Positions 27,596 through 38,125 of a stretch of 64,000 bases of DNA are shown in pieces. Position 1 is the stretch's first letter; each line of letters begins with the position of its first letter. The notes under the pieces were generated by a model. It saw only the letters and a program-made list of their open reading frames with translations. It was not told where the DNA came from and searched no databases. Source of the DNA: Alphaproteobacteria bacterium (GTDB lineage Bacteria; Pseudomonadota; Alphaproteobacteria; UBA828). Both the position numbers and the translations under genes were made by a program. The stretch spans positions 43,503-107,502 of the forward strand of contig JAJDUK010000045.1 in NCBI GenBank assembly GCA_022826665.1. The letters run 5' to 3'.

Positions 27596-28111
27596 TCACT
27601 CAGGCCGCGCGGCGGCGAGCACGCCGAGGGGACGGAACAACAGCACGAATATCGGGAAGAGCAGCAACGTCAACACGACCTGCACGACGATGGGCAGCGG
27701 CGGGACCAGCGCACCGAAGCAGGCGGAACTGATGATCCAGCTGAGCAGCCCGACCGCCGGCATGACCAGGGAGAAGCCCCACCAGACGACGAGAAACGGC
27801 TTGCCGCGGAAGAAGGTGCGCTGCGAGGCGACGACTCCCTGAACGATGAGAAGCACCAGCGCTGTCATGCCGAGCGGCGTTGCGGCGAGAAGGTCTTGAA
27901 GCACGCCGATGCCGAAGGTCGCCACGTAGGGGAAACGCTCGGGCCGGTAGATGGTCCAGTAGAAGATCGCCATCACGGCGAAAGCCGGCGTGACCTCGAC
28001 GAACGCCGGCAGCCGCCAGGGGAGCGACGCCGCGAAGACGAGCATCACCGTGACGGTCACCGGGATCGCGCCGCGCACAGAGCGGTCGGCCCATTGTAGC
28101 CAGTCGCCCAT
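27596..28111 (-). CDS. mreD: Rod shape-determining protein MreD
   Basis: The ORF track starts too far upstream. ATG 28111 overlaps the mreC stop (TAATG) and gives a 171-aa protein, MGDWLQWADRSVRGAIPV. Five or six membrane helices are visible, with YRPERFPYVATFGIGVLQDLLAATPLG as the family signature. It bridges MreC and the RodA/PBP2 elongation complex. The hydrophobic content and position between mreC and mrdA leave little doubt. Confidence 0.92.
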   Translation of the reverse strand: MGDWLQWADRSVRGAIPVTVTVMLVFAASLPWRLPAFVEVTPAFAVMAIFYWTIYRPERFPYVATFGIGVLQDLLAATPLGMTALVLLIVQGVVASQRTFFRGKPFLVVWWGFSLVMPAVGLLSWIISSACFGALVPPLPIVVQVVLTLLLFPIFVLLFRPLGVLAAARPE

Positions 28112-28992
28112 TACCGCAGGCTCCCGGCGCGTTCGGCGCGGCGCGTTTCGGGCAAGACCCCCGGCACCACGTAGTCGAGGACGGTAACGTAATCGAGCCG
28201 CTCCCACACCACGAAGGGCTGCACCGTCGCGCGGTCCTTGTCGACCGCAGACACGATCCCGACATCGAGCGCCGGCGGGAACATCCCGCCCTCTCCCGAC
28301 GTCACGACGCGATCACCTGGCTTTGCCCTGGCATCGGTCGCGAGGAAGGCGAGGTAGGGATGCGGGCTGTTGTCGCCGCGCAGGATCGTCCGGTCACGGC
28401 TCTCCTCCAGGACGACGGGAATACGGGAGTTGAGGTCGGTCAGCAGGAGAATTCGCGCCGTGTGATCGCCGGCCTCCAACACGCGGCCTACCAGTCCGTC
28501 GTGGTTGACCACCGCCTGGCCCTTGCGCACCCCGTGGGATTGGCCCGCGTTGACCAGGACCATGTGGATGAACGGCCCGCCGGAATCCGCGATAACGCGG
28601 GCCGTGACGAAACGCGCCCGCTGGTCGGGCACGACCTTGAGCATTCGCCGGAACATCTCGTTTTCGTAACCGAGCTGCTCGGCCACCGCCTGCCACTTGC
28701 GGAGCTGGGCGTTGTCGTGCGCCAGCTGCTCGTTACGCTCGTGAACGCTCATGATGCCGTCCAGCTCGTCGAACCCGCTGGCGATCGTTGCCGCAGGTTG
28801 CGAGAAGAAGGCGAAAATCGGGGCAACGGTGTCGACGACGCCGACGCGTATCGTCTCCACGACGCGTGGCTCCGCCTGGCTCAGGATCATCAGGGTGATC
28901 GCCGCGCAGGCCAGCATTGCGTAGCCAAAGCGCTGGGCGAAGACCCTGCCCGGCACGGCCAGGACGAGATTGCGCCCTCGGCCTACCCTCAC
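28111..28992 (-). CDS. mreC: Rod shape-determining protein MreC
   Basis: A 293-aa bitopic protein: one N-terminal membrane segment (about residues 18-36), a coiled coil near 70-95 (VHERNEQLAHDNAQLRKWQ) and periplasmic beta domains (VNAGQSHGVRKGQAVVNHDGLVGRV, SGEGGMFPPALDVGIV). It links MreB filaments to periplasmic wall enzymes and activates PBP2. mreB lies 56 bases upstream on the same strand and mreD overlaps downstream. Confidence 0.93.
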   Translation of the reverse strand: MRVGRGRNLVLAVPGRVFAQRFGYAMLACAAITLMILSQAEPRVVETIRVGVVDTVAPIFAFFSQPAATIASGFDELDGIMSVHERNEQLAHDNAQLRKWQAVAEQLGYENEMFRRMLKVVPDQRARFVTARVIADSGGPFIHMVLVNAGQSHGVRKGQAVVNHDGLVGRVLEAGDHTARILLLTDLNSRIPVVLEESRDRTILRGDNSPHPYLAFLATDARAKPGDRVVTSGEGGMFPPALDVGIVSAVDKDRATVQPFVVWERLDYVTVLDYVVPGVLPETRRAERAGSLR

Positions 28993-29048
28993 TCAGACCT
29001 CCAAACGTTACGCGGCGAATTCCGAATCGGGCCCGCGTAGCGGGAAAC

Positions 29049-30104
<1,056 letters not shown>

Positions 30105-30153
30105 CTAAACGGCAGCGGGGCAGGCAGGCTGCAGCCGGGGCCCACCCCGTCGT

Positions 30154-31713
30154 TCAAGCTGACAACGCCTCCGGAGCCGTCTTCTGCCGCTTGACCAGAA
30201 GCTTGTTGAGCGCGTGCACATAGGCCAGTACCGAGGCCACGATGGTATCGATATGCGCACTGTGCCCGTTCACTGTTCTCCCGTTTTCCTCCAGCCGCAC
30301 GCTCACTTCGGCCTGGGCATCGGTGCCTTCCGTCACCGCATGAACCTGATAAAGCTGTAGCTTGGCCTCGTGCGGGTAAATCGCCTTGATGGCGTTGAAA
30401 GCCGCATCCACGGGGCCGTTCCCGGTGGCTTGCGCCTCCGCCTGCTCGCCGTCGACGGCGAGCGTGAGAGACGCCTCCTGCGGTCCTGACGAGCCGCAGG
30501 ACACCGAGAGGGACCCGAACTTGATGCGGTCGTTTGCGCCGGCGACTTCTGTGTCCACCAGCGCGATGATGTCCTCGTCGAAGAGTTCTTTCTTCTTGTC
30601 GGCGAGGTCCTTGAAACGCACGAACGCCTCCTGAAGTGCGTTGTCGCCGAGCTCGGTGTAGCCGAGGCTCCGCAGCTTTTCGCGGAAGGCGTGGCGGCCC
30701 GAATGCTTGCCCATGACCAGCGTCGACTGCACCAGGCCGACCGATTCGGGCGTCATGATCTCGTATGTCTGTGCGTCCTTGAGGACGCCGTCCTGGTGAA
30801 TTCCCGCTTCGTGGGCGAAGGCATTGGCACCCACGATCGCCTTGTTGGGCTGCACGACGAAGCCGGTCACCGCCGAGACCAGACGCGAGGCGCGCATGAT
30901 GTTCTCGGTCTTCACGCCGGTCTCGTAGCTCAAGAGGTCGTTGCGCGTCCGCAACGCCATGACGATCTCTTCCATCGCGGCGTTGCCGGCGCGCTCGCCG
31001 AGCCCGTTGATGGTGCACTCCACCTGCCGGGCGCCCGCCTGCACGGCGCTCAGCGAGTTGGCGACGGCTAGCCCCAAGTCGTTGTGGCAATGGACCGAGA
31101 GCACGGCCTTGTCGATGTTGGGCACCCGGTCGAAGAGCATGGCGATCAGCGACGCGAACTCCTCCGGCATGGCGTAGCCCACGGTGTCGGGGATGTTGAT
31201 GGTGCCGGCGCCGGCCTTGATCGCCGATTCGACGCAGCGGCAGAGGAAGTCGTGCTCGGTGCGCGAGCCGTCCTCGCAGGACCACTCCACGTCGTCGGTG
31301 AACTTGCGGGCGTAGCTCACGCTGTCGATTACCGCCGCGTGCACGTCCTCGGGCTCCATCTGCAGCTTGACGCTCATGTGGAGCGGGCTGGTCGAGATGA
31401 AGGTGTGAATGCGGCCGGACTTGGCCGGCGCAAGTGCCTCGGCTGCGCGGTCGATATCCCGCCTTCCGGCACGGGCAAGACCGCACACGGTGCTCTCGGT
31501 CACCACCTTGGCGACCTCGCGCACCGCTTCGAAATCGCCGTTGGACGCGATGGGGAAGCCGGCCTCGATCACGTCGACCCTCATCTCCTCGAGGACCTCG
31601 GCGATCCGGAGCTTCTCCTCAAGATTCATTGACGCGCCCGGCGACTGCTCGCCATCGCGCATCGTCGTATCGAATATTCGGACTCGGTTTCCTGTCTCGG
31701 TCATAACGGGCAT
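30154..31713 (-). CDS. leuA: 2-isopropylmalate synthase
   Basis: A 519-aa enzyme that condenses acetyl-CoA with 2-ketoisovalerate, the committed step to leucine. The catalytic barrel begins [16 protein letters not shown] (residues 14-29) and has the metal-binding HCHNDLGLA. The C-terminal third is the LeuA allosteric domain for leucine feedback. Two ATGs, 31713 and 31704, are possible; the second has AAAGGA eight bases upstream and overlaps the stop of a short upstream ORF (ATGA). The mre operon follows, ilvC lies upstream. Confidence 0.94.
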   Translation of the reverse strand: MPVMTETGNRVRIFDTTMRDGEQSPGASMNLEEKLRIAEVLEEMRVDVIEAGFPIASNGDFEAVREVAKVVTESTVCGLARAGRRDIDRAAEALAPAKSGRIHTFISTSPLHMSVKLQMEPEDVHAAVIDSVSYARKFTDDVEWSCEDGSRTEHDFLCRCVESAIKAGAGTINIPDTVGYAMPEEFASLIAMLFDRVPNIDKAVLSVHCHNDLGLAVANSLSAVQAGARQVECTINGLGERAGNAAMEEIVMALRTRNDLLSYETGVKTENIMRASRLVSAVTGFVVQPNKAIVGANAFAHEAGIHQDGVLKDAQTYEIMTPESVGLVQSTLVMGKHSGRHAFREKLRSLGYTELGDNALQEAFVRFKDLADKKKELFDEDIIALVDTEVAGANDRIKFGSLSVSCGSSGPQEASLTLAVDGEQAEAQATGNGPVDAAFNAIKAIYPHEAKLQLYQVHAVTEGTDAQAEVSVRLEENGRTVNGHSAHIDTIVASVLAYVHALNKLLVKRQKTAPEALSA

Positions 31714-31742
31714 CCTTTCACCCCGGCGGCTACGACGGTCAT
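31701..31742 (-). CDS. Candidate 13-codon upstream ORF of leuA
   Basis: ATG 31742 preceded by AGGGGAG (four-base spacing) opens [13 protein letters not shown] and stops at a TGA that overlaps the second leuA ATG as ATGA. The peptide has three Val but only one Leu, so it is not a classical leucine attenuator. Translational coupling to leuA is the simplest role. It is too short for the track, and there is no independent support beyond the ribosome-binding site and the overlap. Confidence 0.35.
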   Translation of the reverse strand: MTVVAAGVKGCPL

Positions 31743-32052
31743 CGCACTCCCCTGGTCGGTCGGCCGATTGTGCACGGCGAACCGCTCAGGGGCAGCTAAG
31801 TCGCAGCCCGCGTAGGGTGGAATGTGCCGTGGCCGCAGCGTCGCGCAATTGGTGCGTGCCTGCCGGTTCAGTCTCCGTCGGCACTGTCATCGGACCATGG
31901 CCCTCGACCCCATTCGCACGACATAAGCAGCCATCCGGTGCGGCACAAGATCGGCTCGCCGCCCGGGTTCTGGGAACTTGTACGCCCAACTCCTTGGGCG
32001 AAGCAACGAATTTGTCGCCTTGCGATGAAGCCCCTGCTTGTGCCGGGAGTCG
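31743..32052 (-). promoter_or_regulatory. ilvC-leuA spacer with a perfect hairpin
   Basis: No supported gene lies in these 310 bases; the ORFs in the track are random GC-rich frames. A perfect 7-bp stem CGCCCAA-CTCC-TTGGGCG (31983-32000) sits about 53 bases beyond the ilvC stop and may help end the ilvBNC transcript, although no T run follows on either strand. A leuA promoter should be here, but I found no strong -35/-10 pair. Confidence 0.4.
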
Positions 32053-33072
32053 TCAATTCTTGCTTCGGTCGACCAGCCGGGCCTCGGCGATCCACGGCAT
32101 CATCGCACGGAGCCGCTCGCCCACCTCCTCCAGCGGATGCTCGGCCGCCCGCGCGCGCATGGCCTTGAAGGAGGACTGGCCCGCGGCGTTCTCCGTCATC
32201 CACTCGGTGGTGAACCGGCCGTTCTGGATGTCCGCGAGGATCGTCTTCATGCGCTCCCGCGTCGCGTCGTCGATCACCCGGGGCCCGCGCGTGTAATCGC
32301 CGTACTCGGCGGTGTTGGAGATCGAGTAGCGCATGTTGGCGATGCCGCCCTCGTACATCAGGTCGACGATTAGCTTGACCTCGTGGAGGCACTCGAAATA
32401 GGCCATCTCGGGCGCATATCCCGCGTCCACCAGGGTCTCCCAGGCGGCGGTGATCAGGGAGGTCAGGCCGCCGCAAAGCACCACCTGCTCGCCGAAGAGA
32501 TCGGTCTCGACCTCCTCGCGGAAGCTGGTCTCGATGATGCCGGCGCGGCCGCCACCGATGCCCGACGCGTATGAAAGGCCGATCTCCTTGGCATTGCCCG
32601 AGGGATCGCGCGCCAGCGCGAGCAGGCAGGGCACGCCGCCGCCCCGCTGATATTCCGAGCGCACCGTGTGCCCCGGTCCCTTGGGCGCGACCATGAAGAC
32701 GTCGAGGTCGGGCCGGGGCTCGATCAGGCGGAAGTGGATGTTGAGCCCGTGGGCAAAGGCCAGCGCAGCGCCCTCCTTCATGGAGCCGTGCAGCACGTCG
32801 GCATAGAGCTGACGCTGAAGCTCGTCCGGGGTGAGCATCATCACGACGTCGCCGAAGCGCGCGGCCTCCTCGATGTCCATGACCGTCAGCCCGGCGGCCT
32901 CGACCTTGGCCGCGCTTGCCGAGCCCGGCCTGAGCCCCACGGCCACGTCCTCGACGCCGCTTTCCTTCAGGTTGTTCGCGTGCGCGAAGCCCTGGCTGCC
33001 GTAGCCGATGATCGAGACCTTCTTCGACTTGATCAGGTTCAGATCGGCATCGCGATCGTAATAGACCCGCAT
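32053..33072 (-). CDS. ilvC: Ketol-acid reductoisomerase
   Basis: A 339-aa class I enzyme that isomerises and reduces acetolactate or acetohydroxybutyrate with NADPH and Mg in valine/isoleucine synthesis. The nucleotide loop is [19 protein letters not shown] (residues 21-39). The active-site segments [19 protein letters not shown] and [14 protein letters not shown] are intact. It follows ilvN by 43 bases and ends before a 340-base gap to leuA. Confidence 0.95.
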   Translation of the reverse strand: MRVYYDRDADLNLIKSKKVSIIGYGSQGFAHANNLKESGVEDVAVGLRPGSASAAKVEAAGLTVMDIEEAARFGDVVMMLTPDELQRQLYADVLHGSMKEGAALAFAHGLNIHFRLIEPRPDLDVFMVAPKGPGHTVRSEYQRGGGVPCLLALARDPSGNAKEIGLSYASGIGGGRAGIIETSFREEVETDLFGEQVVLCGGLTSLITAAWETLVDAGYAPEMAYFECLHEVKLIVDLMYEGGIANMRYSISNTAEYGDYTRGPRVIDDATRERMKTILADIQNGRFTTEWMTENAAGQSSFKAMRARAAEHPLEEVGERLRAMMPWIAEARLVDRSKN

Positions 33073-33115
33073 CCTGCTCTCCCAAGTTTGGCGTTGCGTG
33101 CGGCCCGCGGCCGCG

Positions 33116-33622
33116 TCAGATCGATTCCTTGCCGCGCGTGATCGCGACCACGCCCGTGCGCGATATCTCTGTCAGCCCGAGCGGTGTCATCAGCCGGATA
33201 AAGGCATCGATCTTGGTGCCCTTCCCGGTCATCTCGAACACGAACGAATCAATTTCGCTGTCGACCACGTGGGCGCGGAAGATGTCCGCGATCCTGAGCG
33301 ATTCGACCCGCTTCTCGCCGGTGGCGACGACCTTGATCAGCGCGAGCTCGCGCTCGATGTAGGGGCCTTCGCTGCCGAGATCGGAGACCTTGTGGATCGG
33401 TACCAGTCGGTCGAGCTGCGCCTTGATCTGCTCGATGACCATGGCCGAGCCCGAGGTCACCAGATTGATGCGCGAGAGGCGCTTGTCGTGCTCGACCTCG
33501 GCGACGGTCAGGCTCTCGATGTTGTAGCCGCGGCCCGAGAACAGCCCGATGACGCGCGCCAGCACGCCGGGCTCGTTCTCCACGAGCACGGAGAGCGTGC
33601 GGCGCTCGGCGTCGTCGCTCAC
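33116..33622 (-). CDS. ilvN: Acetolactate synthase small (regulatory) subunit
   Basis: From GTG 33622 the protein is 168 aa ([34 protein letters not shown]); the ORF track adds a spurious N-terminus. The ACT domain spans residues 8-80 and the C-terminal activation domain follows. It binds valine and stimulates the catalytic subunit encoded by ilvB just upstream (116-base gap). ilvH would be an equally valid symbol. Strand, order and length fit the usual ilvB-ilvN-ilvC operon. Confidence 0.93.
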   Translation of the reverse strand: MSDDAERRTLSVLVENEPGVLARVIGLFSGRGYNIESLTVAEVEHDKRLSRINLVTSGSAMVIEQIKAQLDRLVPIHKVSDLGSEGPYIERELALIKVVATGEKRVESLRIADIFRAHVVDSEIDSFVFEMTGKGTKIDAFIRLMTPLGLTEISRTGVVAITRGKESI

Positions 33623-33738
33623 AGCCGCTCTCTCCGGGCCACCTGCGGGCGGGCGTCCCGCCGGTGCCGGCACTCAGGCATGCCGGACGGCGGCTTGGCG
33701 TTTCGCGTCATGGGTCGGTTCGATCGGCGCCCTGGGTC

Positions 33739-35532
33739 CTAGACGAGCACCATCCCGTCTTCCGAGCGCTCTTCGAGCTCGCCGTGCTCAGGCCCGAGCT
33801 TCATCTCGTAGTGCGCGGCGCCGGCCGGGATCATCGGATAGACGTTCTCTTCCTTGTCGACGAGGATGTCGGCGATCACCGGGCCCGGTGTCTCGATCAT
33901 GGCCTCGATCACGCCGTCTACCTCTTCGGGCCGGCGGGCGCGCAGGCCGGTCGCCCCGAACGATTCCGCCAGCTTCACGAAATCGGGCAGCGAATCCATG
34001 TAGCTCTCGGCGTAGCGGCCGCCGTGGAAGAACTCCTGCCACTGGCGCACCATGCCCATGTACTCGTTGTTGAGCAGGAAGGTCTTCACCGGCAGCCGGT
34101 ACTGCACCATGGTCGAAAGCTCCTGGATCGTCATGAGCAACGACGCCTCGCCGGCGATGTCGATGACGAGCGAGTCCGGATGGGCCACCTGCACGCCCAT
34201 CGCGGCGGGGAAGCCGTAGCCCATGGTGCCGAGGCCGCCCGAGGTCATCCAGCGGTTGGGCTCCTCGAACTTGAGGAACTGCGCCGCCCACATCTGGTGC
34301 TGGCCCACCTCGGTGGTGAAGTAAGAGTCCCGCCCCTTGGTGGCCTCGTAGAGCCGCTGTAGCGCGTACTGTGGCTTGATGGTGTTGCTGGAGTTCTTGT
34401 AGCGCAGGCAATCGCGCCCACGCCACTTGTCGATCTGCCGCCACCACGCCGCCACTTGGGCGCTCGGCTCCGCGCCGCTCGCCTCCCACTCGGCCAGGAT
34501 GGCGTCGAGCGCGAGACCCGCATCGCCGACCATGGCGACATCCACCGGCACGTTCTTGTTGATGGACGAGGGGTCGATGTCGATCTGCACCTTGGTCGAA
34601 CCGCGCGAAAAATCGGCGAGCCGGCCGGTGACGCGATCGTCGAAGCGCGCGCCGACCGCGATCATCAGGTCGCACTCGGCCATCGCCATGTTGGCCTCGT
34701 AGGTGCCGTGCATGCCCAGCATGCCGAGGAAGAGCGGGTCGGATCCCGGATAGCAGCCGAGCCCCATCAGCGTGTTGGTGATGGGATAGCCCGTGCGCTG
34801 CACCAAGGCCGCAAGACTCTGCGCCGCGTCGGGCCCCGCGTTGATAACCCCGCCGCCGGCGTAGAAAAGCGGGCGCTTGGCGCGCGTCAGAAGCTCGACC
34901 GTGCGCTTGACCGCGTCCGCATCGGGCGCGCGCTGCGGCCGGTAGGAACGGTGCTCCAACCCGTTGCCCGGCGCCGCGCACTCGGGGACGTAGGGCGCCT
35001 TGGCCATGACCACGTCCTTGGGCAGGTCCACGACCACGGGGCCGGGCCGGCCGGCGCTCGCAATGTAGTAGGCCTCGCGGATCACCTGGCAGAGGTTGTC
35101 GACTTCCTTGATGAGATAGTTGTGCTTCGTGCAGGGGCGGGTGATCCCCACCGTGTCGGCTTCCTGAAACGCATCGTTGCCGATCATGTGGGTCGGCACC
35201 TGCCCGGTCAGGCAGACGACGGGGATGCTGTCCATCAGCGCATCGGTGAGGCCGGTGACGCTGTTGGTAGCGCCCGGCCCTGAAGTGACCAGCACCGTGC
35301 CCACCTTGCCGGTGGAGCGCGCGTAGCCCTCGGCCGCATGGACCGCGCCCTGCTCGTGCCGCACCAGGATGTGACGCAGCTCGTTCTGCTTGAAGATGGC
35401 GTCGTAGATGGGAAGTACCGCGCCGCCGGGATAGCCGAACACGACGTCTACGCCGAGATCGACCAGCGTGCGAACGACTAGCTCGGCCCCGGTCAGCTCT
35501 GCCGGGGCGTGATCCTCGGCATCCGTTGTCAC
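33739..35532 (-). CDS. ilvB: Acetolactate synthase large (catalytic) subunit
   Basis: A TPP- and FAD-dependent enzyme that condenses pyruvate with pyruvate or 2-ketobutyrate. GTG 35532, preceded by GGAAGGGAGA, gives 597 aa, close to the family length; the track start adds 12 residues. The N-terminal FGYPGGAVLPIYDAI with the catalytic Glu in RHEQGAVHAAEGYAR is intact. The TPP metal motif reads AGEAS...LLNNEY, with Glu in place of the usual Asp of GDG. It starts the ilvBNC unit after miaA. Confidence 0.94.
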   Translation of the reverse strand: MTTDAEDHAPAELTGAELVVRTLVDLGVDVVFGYPGGAVLPIYDAIFKQNELRHILVRHEQGAVHAAEGYARSTGKVGTVLVTSGPGATNSVTGLTDALMDSIPVVCLTGQVPTHMIGNDAFQEADTVGITRPCTKHNYLIKEVDNLCQVIREAYYIASAGRPGPVVVDLPKDVVMAKAPYVPECAAPGNGLEHRSYRPQRAPDADAVKRTVELLTRAKRPLFYAGGGVINAGPDAAQSLAALVQRTGYPITNTLMGLGCYPGSDPLFLGMLGMHGTYEANMAMAECDLMIAVGARFDDRVTGRLADFSRGSTKVQIDIDPSSINKNVPVDVAMVGDAGLALDAILAEWEASGAEPSAQVAAWWRQIDKWRGRDCLRYKNSSNTIKPQYALQRLYEATKGRDSYFTTEVGQHQMWAAQFLKFEEPNRWMTSGGLGTMGYGFPAAMGVQVAHPDSLVIDIAGEASLLMTIQELSTMVQYRLPVKTFLLNNEYMGMVRQWQEFFHGGRYAESYMDSLPDFVKLAESFGATGLRARRPEEVDGVIEAMIETPGPVIADILVDKEENVYPMIPAGAAHYEMKLGPEHGELEERSEDGMVLV

Positions 35533-35597
35533 GGCGATCTCCCTTCCGCACAAGCGCGAGCGACCCACCCTTGCGGCAGGGTCGGCCGACCAGCGCT

Positions 35598-35617
35598 GGC
35601 ACGCCTTACGGCGCGCC
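35598..35617 (-). promoter_or_regulatory. Hairpin between miaA and ilvB
   Basis: GGCGCGCC-GTAA-GGCGTGCC on the minus strand forms an 8-bp stem with one G-U pair in the 118-base miaA-ilvB gap. A second small stem, ACCCT-GCCGCA-AGGGT, lies nearer ilvB. They could act in attenuation or termination; there is no T tract and no recognised leader peptide. Confidence 0.3.
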
Positions 35618-35650
35618 CGTCTTCGGAGGGCGGACAGTAGTCCTTCGCCC

Positions 35651-36592
35651 TCAGCCGGTCAATAGCAGGCGTTCGACGAGGGCAAGAGATTCCCGTTTCG
35701 ATTCCGCGCGATAACGGTCCGGCATACGGACGTCGCCCGGCATCTGGGTGCGGAACCAGGTGGTCTGGCGCTTGGCATAACGGCGCGTCGCCTGCCGGCC
35801 GAGCTCGATCGCCCGCTCCAGCGTGGTGACGCCGCTCAGGTGATCGAGGAGAACGCGGACGCCGACCGCCTTCATCACCGGCAGCCTGGGATCGAGCCCG
35901 CGGGCCTTGAGGCGTGCCGCCTCGTCCAGCGCGCCCGCCGCCATCATGTGCTCGAAACGCTCGTTGCAGGCGTCGTAAAGCGCATCGCGCGGCGGTTCGA
36001 GGACGAGCACGGCCGCGTGGCCTGTGTAGCGATCGTGCTGCTTCGCCTGCCACGCGAGCAGCGAGCGCCCAGTGGCCTCGATCACCTCGTAGGCCCGCAT
36101 CACGCGCTGGCTGTCGCCGGGTTCGAGCCGCACGGCCGCCTCCGGGTCGCGGGCAGCGAGGCGCGCGTGAAGGCCGGCGCTGCCCTCGCGCTCGTAGAGC
36201 GTGCGCGCCGCCTCGCGCACGGCCTCGGGAATCCTCGGGACCGGCGCCAGGCCTTCGAGCAGCGCCCGCAGGTAAAGCCCTGTTCCGCCAACCAGAATGG
36301 GCAGCGCGCCATCGCCCTGCGCGCGCTCGATTTCCGCCATCGCCAGAGCGCGCCAGCGGCCGGCCGAGCAGCGCTCGGCCCCGTCGAGCACGCCATAGAG
36401 CCGGTGCGGCGCACGGGCGCGGAGCTCCTCATCCGGCCACGAGGTCAGGATTGGCAGATCGCGGTAGAGCTGCATGCTGTCGGCGTTGACGACCACGCCG
36501 CCGAAGCGCTCGGCGGCGTCGGCCGCGAGTGCCGACTTGCCGCTCGCTGTCGGGCCGCCGATCACCAGGATCGTAGGGGGGCCCTCGGCCAT
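35651..36592 (-). CDS. miaA: tRNA dimethylallyltransferase MiaA
   Basis: A 313-aa enzyme that transfers dimethylallyl to A37 of tRNAs reading UNN codons. The P-loop GGPTASGKSALA is at residues 12-23, followed by VNADSMQLYRDLPILT and LVGGTGLYLRALLEG. The C-terminal KRQTTWFR signature is present (YAKRQTTWFRTQMP). It lies between DUF1015 (17-base gap) and ilvB. In many alphaproteobacteria serB is the upstream neighbour; here it is DUF1015. Confidence 0.94.
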   Translation of the reverse strand: MAEGPPTILVIGGPTASGKSALAADAAERFGGVVVNADSMQLYRDLPILTSWPDEELRARAPHRLYGVLDGAERCSAGRWRALAMAEIERAQGDGALPILVGGTGLYLRALLEGLAPVPRIPEAVREAARTLYEREGSAGLHARLAARDPEAAVRLEPGDSQRVMRAYEVIEATGRSLLAWQAKQHDRYTGHAAVLVLEPPRDALYDACNERFEHMMAAGALDEAARLKARGLDPRLPVMKAVGVRVLLDHLSGVTTLERAIELGRQATRRYAKRQTTWFRTQMPGDVRMPDRYRAESKRESLALVERLLLTG

Positions 36593-36609
36593 AGCGTCGT
36601 CATCTGCCT

Positions 36610-37842
36610 TCAGGACGTGAGCAGCGAGACCAGTCCGTCGGCGAGCTTGGGCTCGAACCAGGTGGTTTTCGGCGGCAGGATCGCGCTGGCGTCGGCGACC
36701 GCCATGAGATCATTCACCGAGGTCGGATGGAGCGAGAAGGCGACCGTCGCCGCGCCGCTGTCGACCGCCGCCGCGAGTGCGTCGATCCCGCGCCCACCGC
36801 CAACGAAGTCGATCCGCTCATCGAGCCTGGGATCGACGATACCGAGGATTGGCCCGAGAACCAGGCGCGCCAGCAGCGAAACGTCGAGACGGTTGACCAC
36901 CGGGCCACCCGCTGGCGCCGGGCCCTCGGCCGCGAGCCGGTACCAGCGGCCCTCGACATACATGCCGAATTGCGCCGGCGTCGCGGGCTCCACCGGCCCG
37001 TCCGCCGGCTCGCAGCGCAGCGCCTTGCCGATCTCGCCGAGGAATCCTGCCGGCGTGAGCCCGTTCAGGCCCTGCACGATCCGGTGATAGCCGAGAATCC
37101 GCACCTCGTCGGCGGGGAAGCTCACCGTCAACAGGCGGCCGGCAGCTTCTCCCGTCCCCGCTCCCATCGCCTGGGCCGCCATCTGCGCGGCGGCGGCGCG
37201 GTGGTGACCGTCGGCGATGTAGAGCGCGCCGATCCGGTCGAATTGCGCTGTCAGCGCGTCGATCTCGTCCGCACCGTCGATGGACCTGAGCGTGTGGGTC
37301 ACCGTGCCGTCGAGCACGGCGCGGCAGAGCGGCGGCCCCGCGCAGGCCGCAGCGAGCAGGCGGCGAACCTCTTCGTCCGGCCGGTGAATCGTGAGGACGG
37401 GGCCGGTCTGCGCGCCAAGCGCCGCGATGTGCCTAGCCCGGTCTTCTACTTTAGTCGGCCGGGTCAACTCGTGCCGCTTAACCGCGCCCTCCTCGTAGGC
37501 GGCGAGCGAAGCTGCCGCCACGAGCCCGGTCTGCGTGCGCCCGGCCACCTCCATGCGATAGGCGTAGAAGCGGGGGACGGCGTCGCGGATCAGGACTCCG
37601 CTCTCGGTCATCCGCGCGAAGCCCGCCGCAGCCCCCTCGTAAAGTTCAGGCGCGCCGGGCGGTGTCTCGGGCGGGAGGTCGATCTCCGGCCGGGAGACGT
37701 GGAGGAAGCTCCACGGCCGGCCCTGAGCCGCGGCGCGGGCCTCTTCCGTCGACATCACGTCGTAGGGCGGCGCCGCCACCGCATCGGCATGCTCCGGGGC
37801 CGCGCGAAGCCCCGCGAAGGGGGCGAGCAGCCGCTCGGTCAT
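36610..37842 (-). CDS. DUF1015 family protein, ParB/SerK-like motif
   Basis: A 410-aa protein of the DUF1015 family (N-terminus FAGLRAAPEHADAVAAPPYDVMS). No function is established that I can cite. Conserved-looking motifs are VKRHELTRPTKVEDR (residues 121-135) and YIADGHHRAAAAQ (208-220). A DGHHR sequence is also the hallmark of ParB-like free-serine kinases (SerK/SbnI). No signal peptide or membrane segment is seen. It sits 25 bases after the DUF2065 gene and 17 before miaA, a place often held by serB in related genomes. A role in serine/phosphoserine metabolism is my inference. Confidence 0.82.
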   Translation of the reverse strand: MTERLLAPFAGLRAAPEHADAVAAPPYDVMSTEEARAAAQGRPWSFLHVSRPEIDLPPETPPGAPELYEGAAAGFARMTESGVLIRDAVPRFYAYRMEVAGRTQTGLVAAASLAAYEEGAVKRHELTRPTKVEDRARHIAALGAQTGPVLTIHRPDEEVRRLLAAACAGPPLCRAVLDGTVTHTLRSIDGADEIDALTAQFDRIGALYIADGHHRAAAAQMAAQAMGAGTGEAAGRLLTVSFPADEVRILGYHRIVQGLNGLTPAGFLGEIGKALRCEPADGPVEPATPAQFGMYVEGRWYRLAAEGPAPAGGPVVNRLDVSLLARLVLGPILGIVDPRLDERIDFVGGGRGIDALAAAVDSGAATVAFSLHPTSVNDLMAVADASAILPPKTTWFEPKLADGLVSLLTS

Positions 37843-37867
37843 CTCCTCCCCTTCCCCGCCGCAGCCT

Positions 37868-38125
37868 TTAGTTGACGAGCCACACCAGCAGGAGGCCGGT
37901 CAGAGCCGCGCCCATGCCGATGGCGCGTATCCGACCCGAAGGCTGGGCGAGCACGCGCTGAATGCTGCGCCGCATGGCCTCCGGGAACAGCGCGTAGAGC
38001 CCGCCCTCGATAACGAATATCAATCCGATCGCGGTCAGGAATGCGGTGAGACCGTCGCTCATGGTCGGATCGTGGTAAGCGGCCGTGGGTCGGCCGTGCG
38101 CCGGGCCGCGGCCCGGCGGCGTCAT
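37868..38125 (-). CDS. DUF2065 small membrane protein
   Basis: An 85-aa protein with two hydrophobic helices (LTAFLTAIGLIFVIEGGLYALF and the C-terminal AIGMGAALTGLLLVWLV). It matches DUF2065 (YjeT-like), commonly encoded after hflC. Its ATG overlaps the hflC stop by four bases (ATGA), indicating translational coupling. The function is unknown; association with the HflKC complex is suggested only by gene order. Confidence 0.85.
   Translation of the reverse strand: MTPPGRGPAHGRPTAAYHDPTMSDGLTAFLTAIGLIFVIEGGLYALFPEAMRRSIQRVLAQPSGRIRAIGMGAALTGLLLVWLVN

Noticed and set aside
25723-27732. 669-aa plus-strand ORF over mrdA
   Set aside because: Shadow of PBP2; composition is random and the minus-strand protein carries SxxK and KTG motifs.
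31786-31989. 67-aa minus-strand ORF in the ilvC-leuA spacer, considered as a leader peptide
   Set aside because: No run of Leu, Val or Ile codons and no ribosome-binding site; looks like a chance frame.
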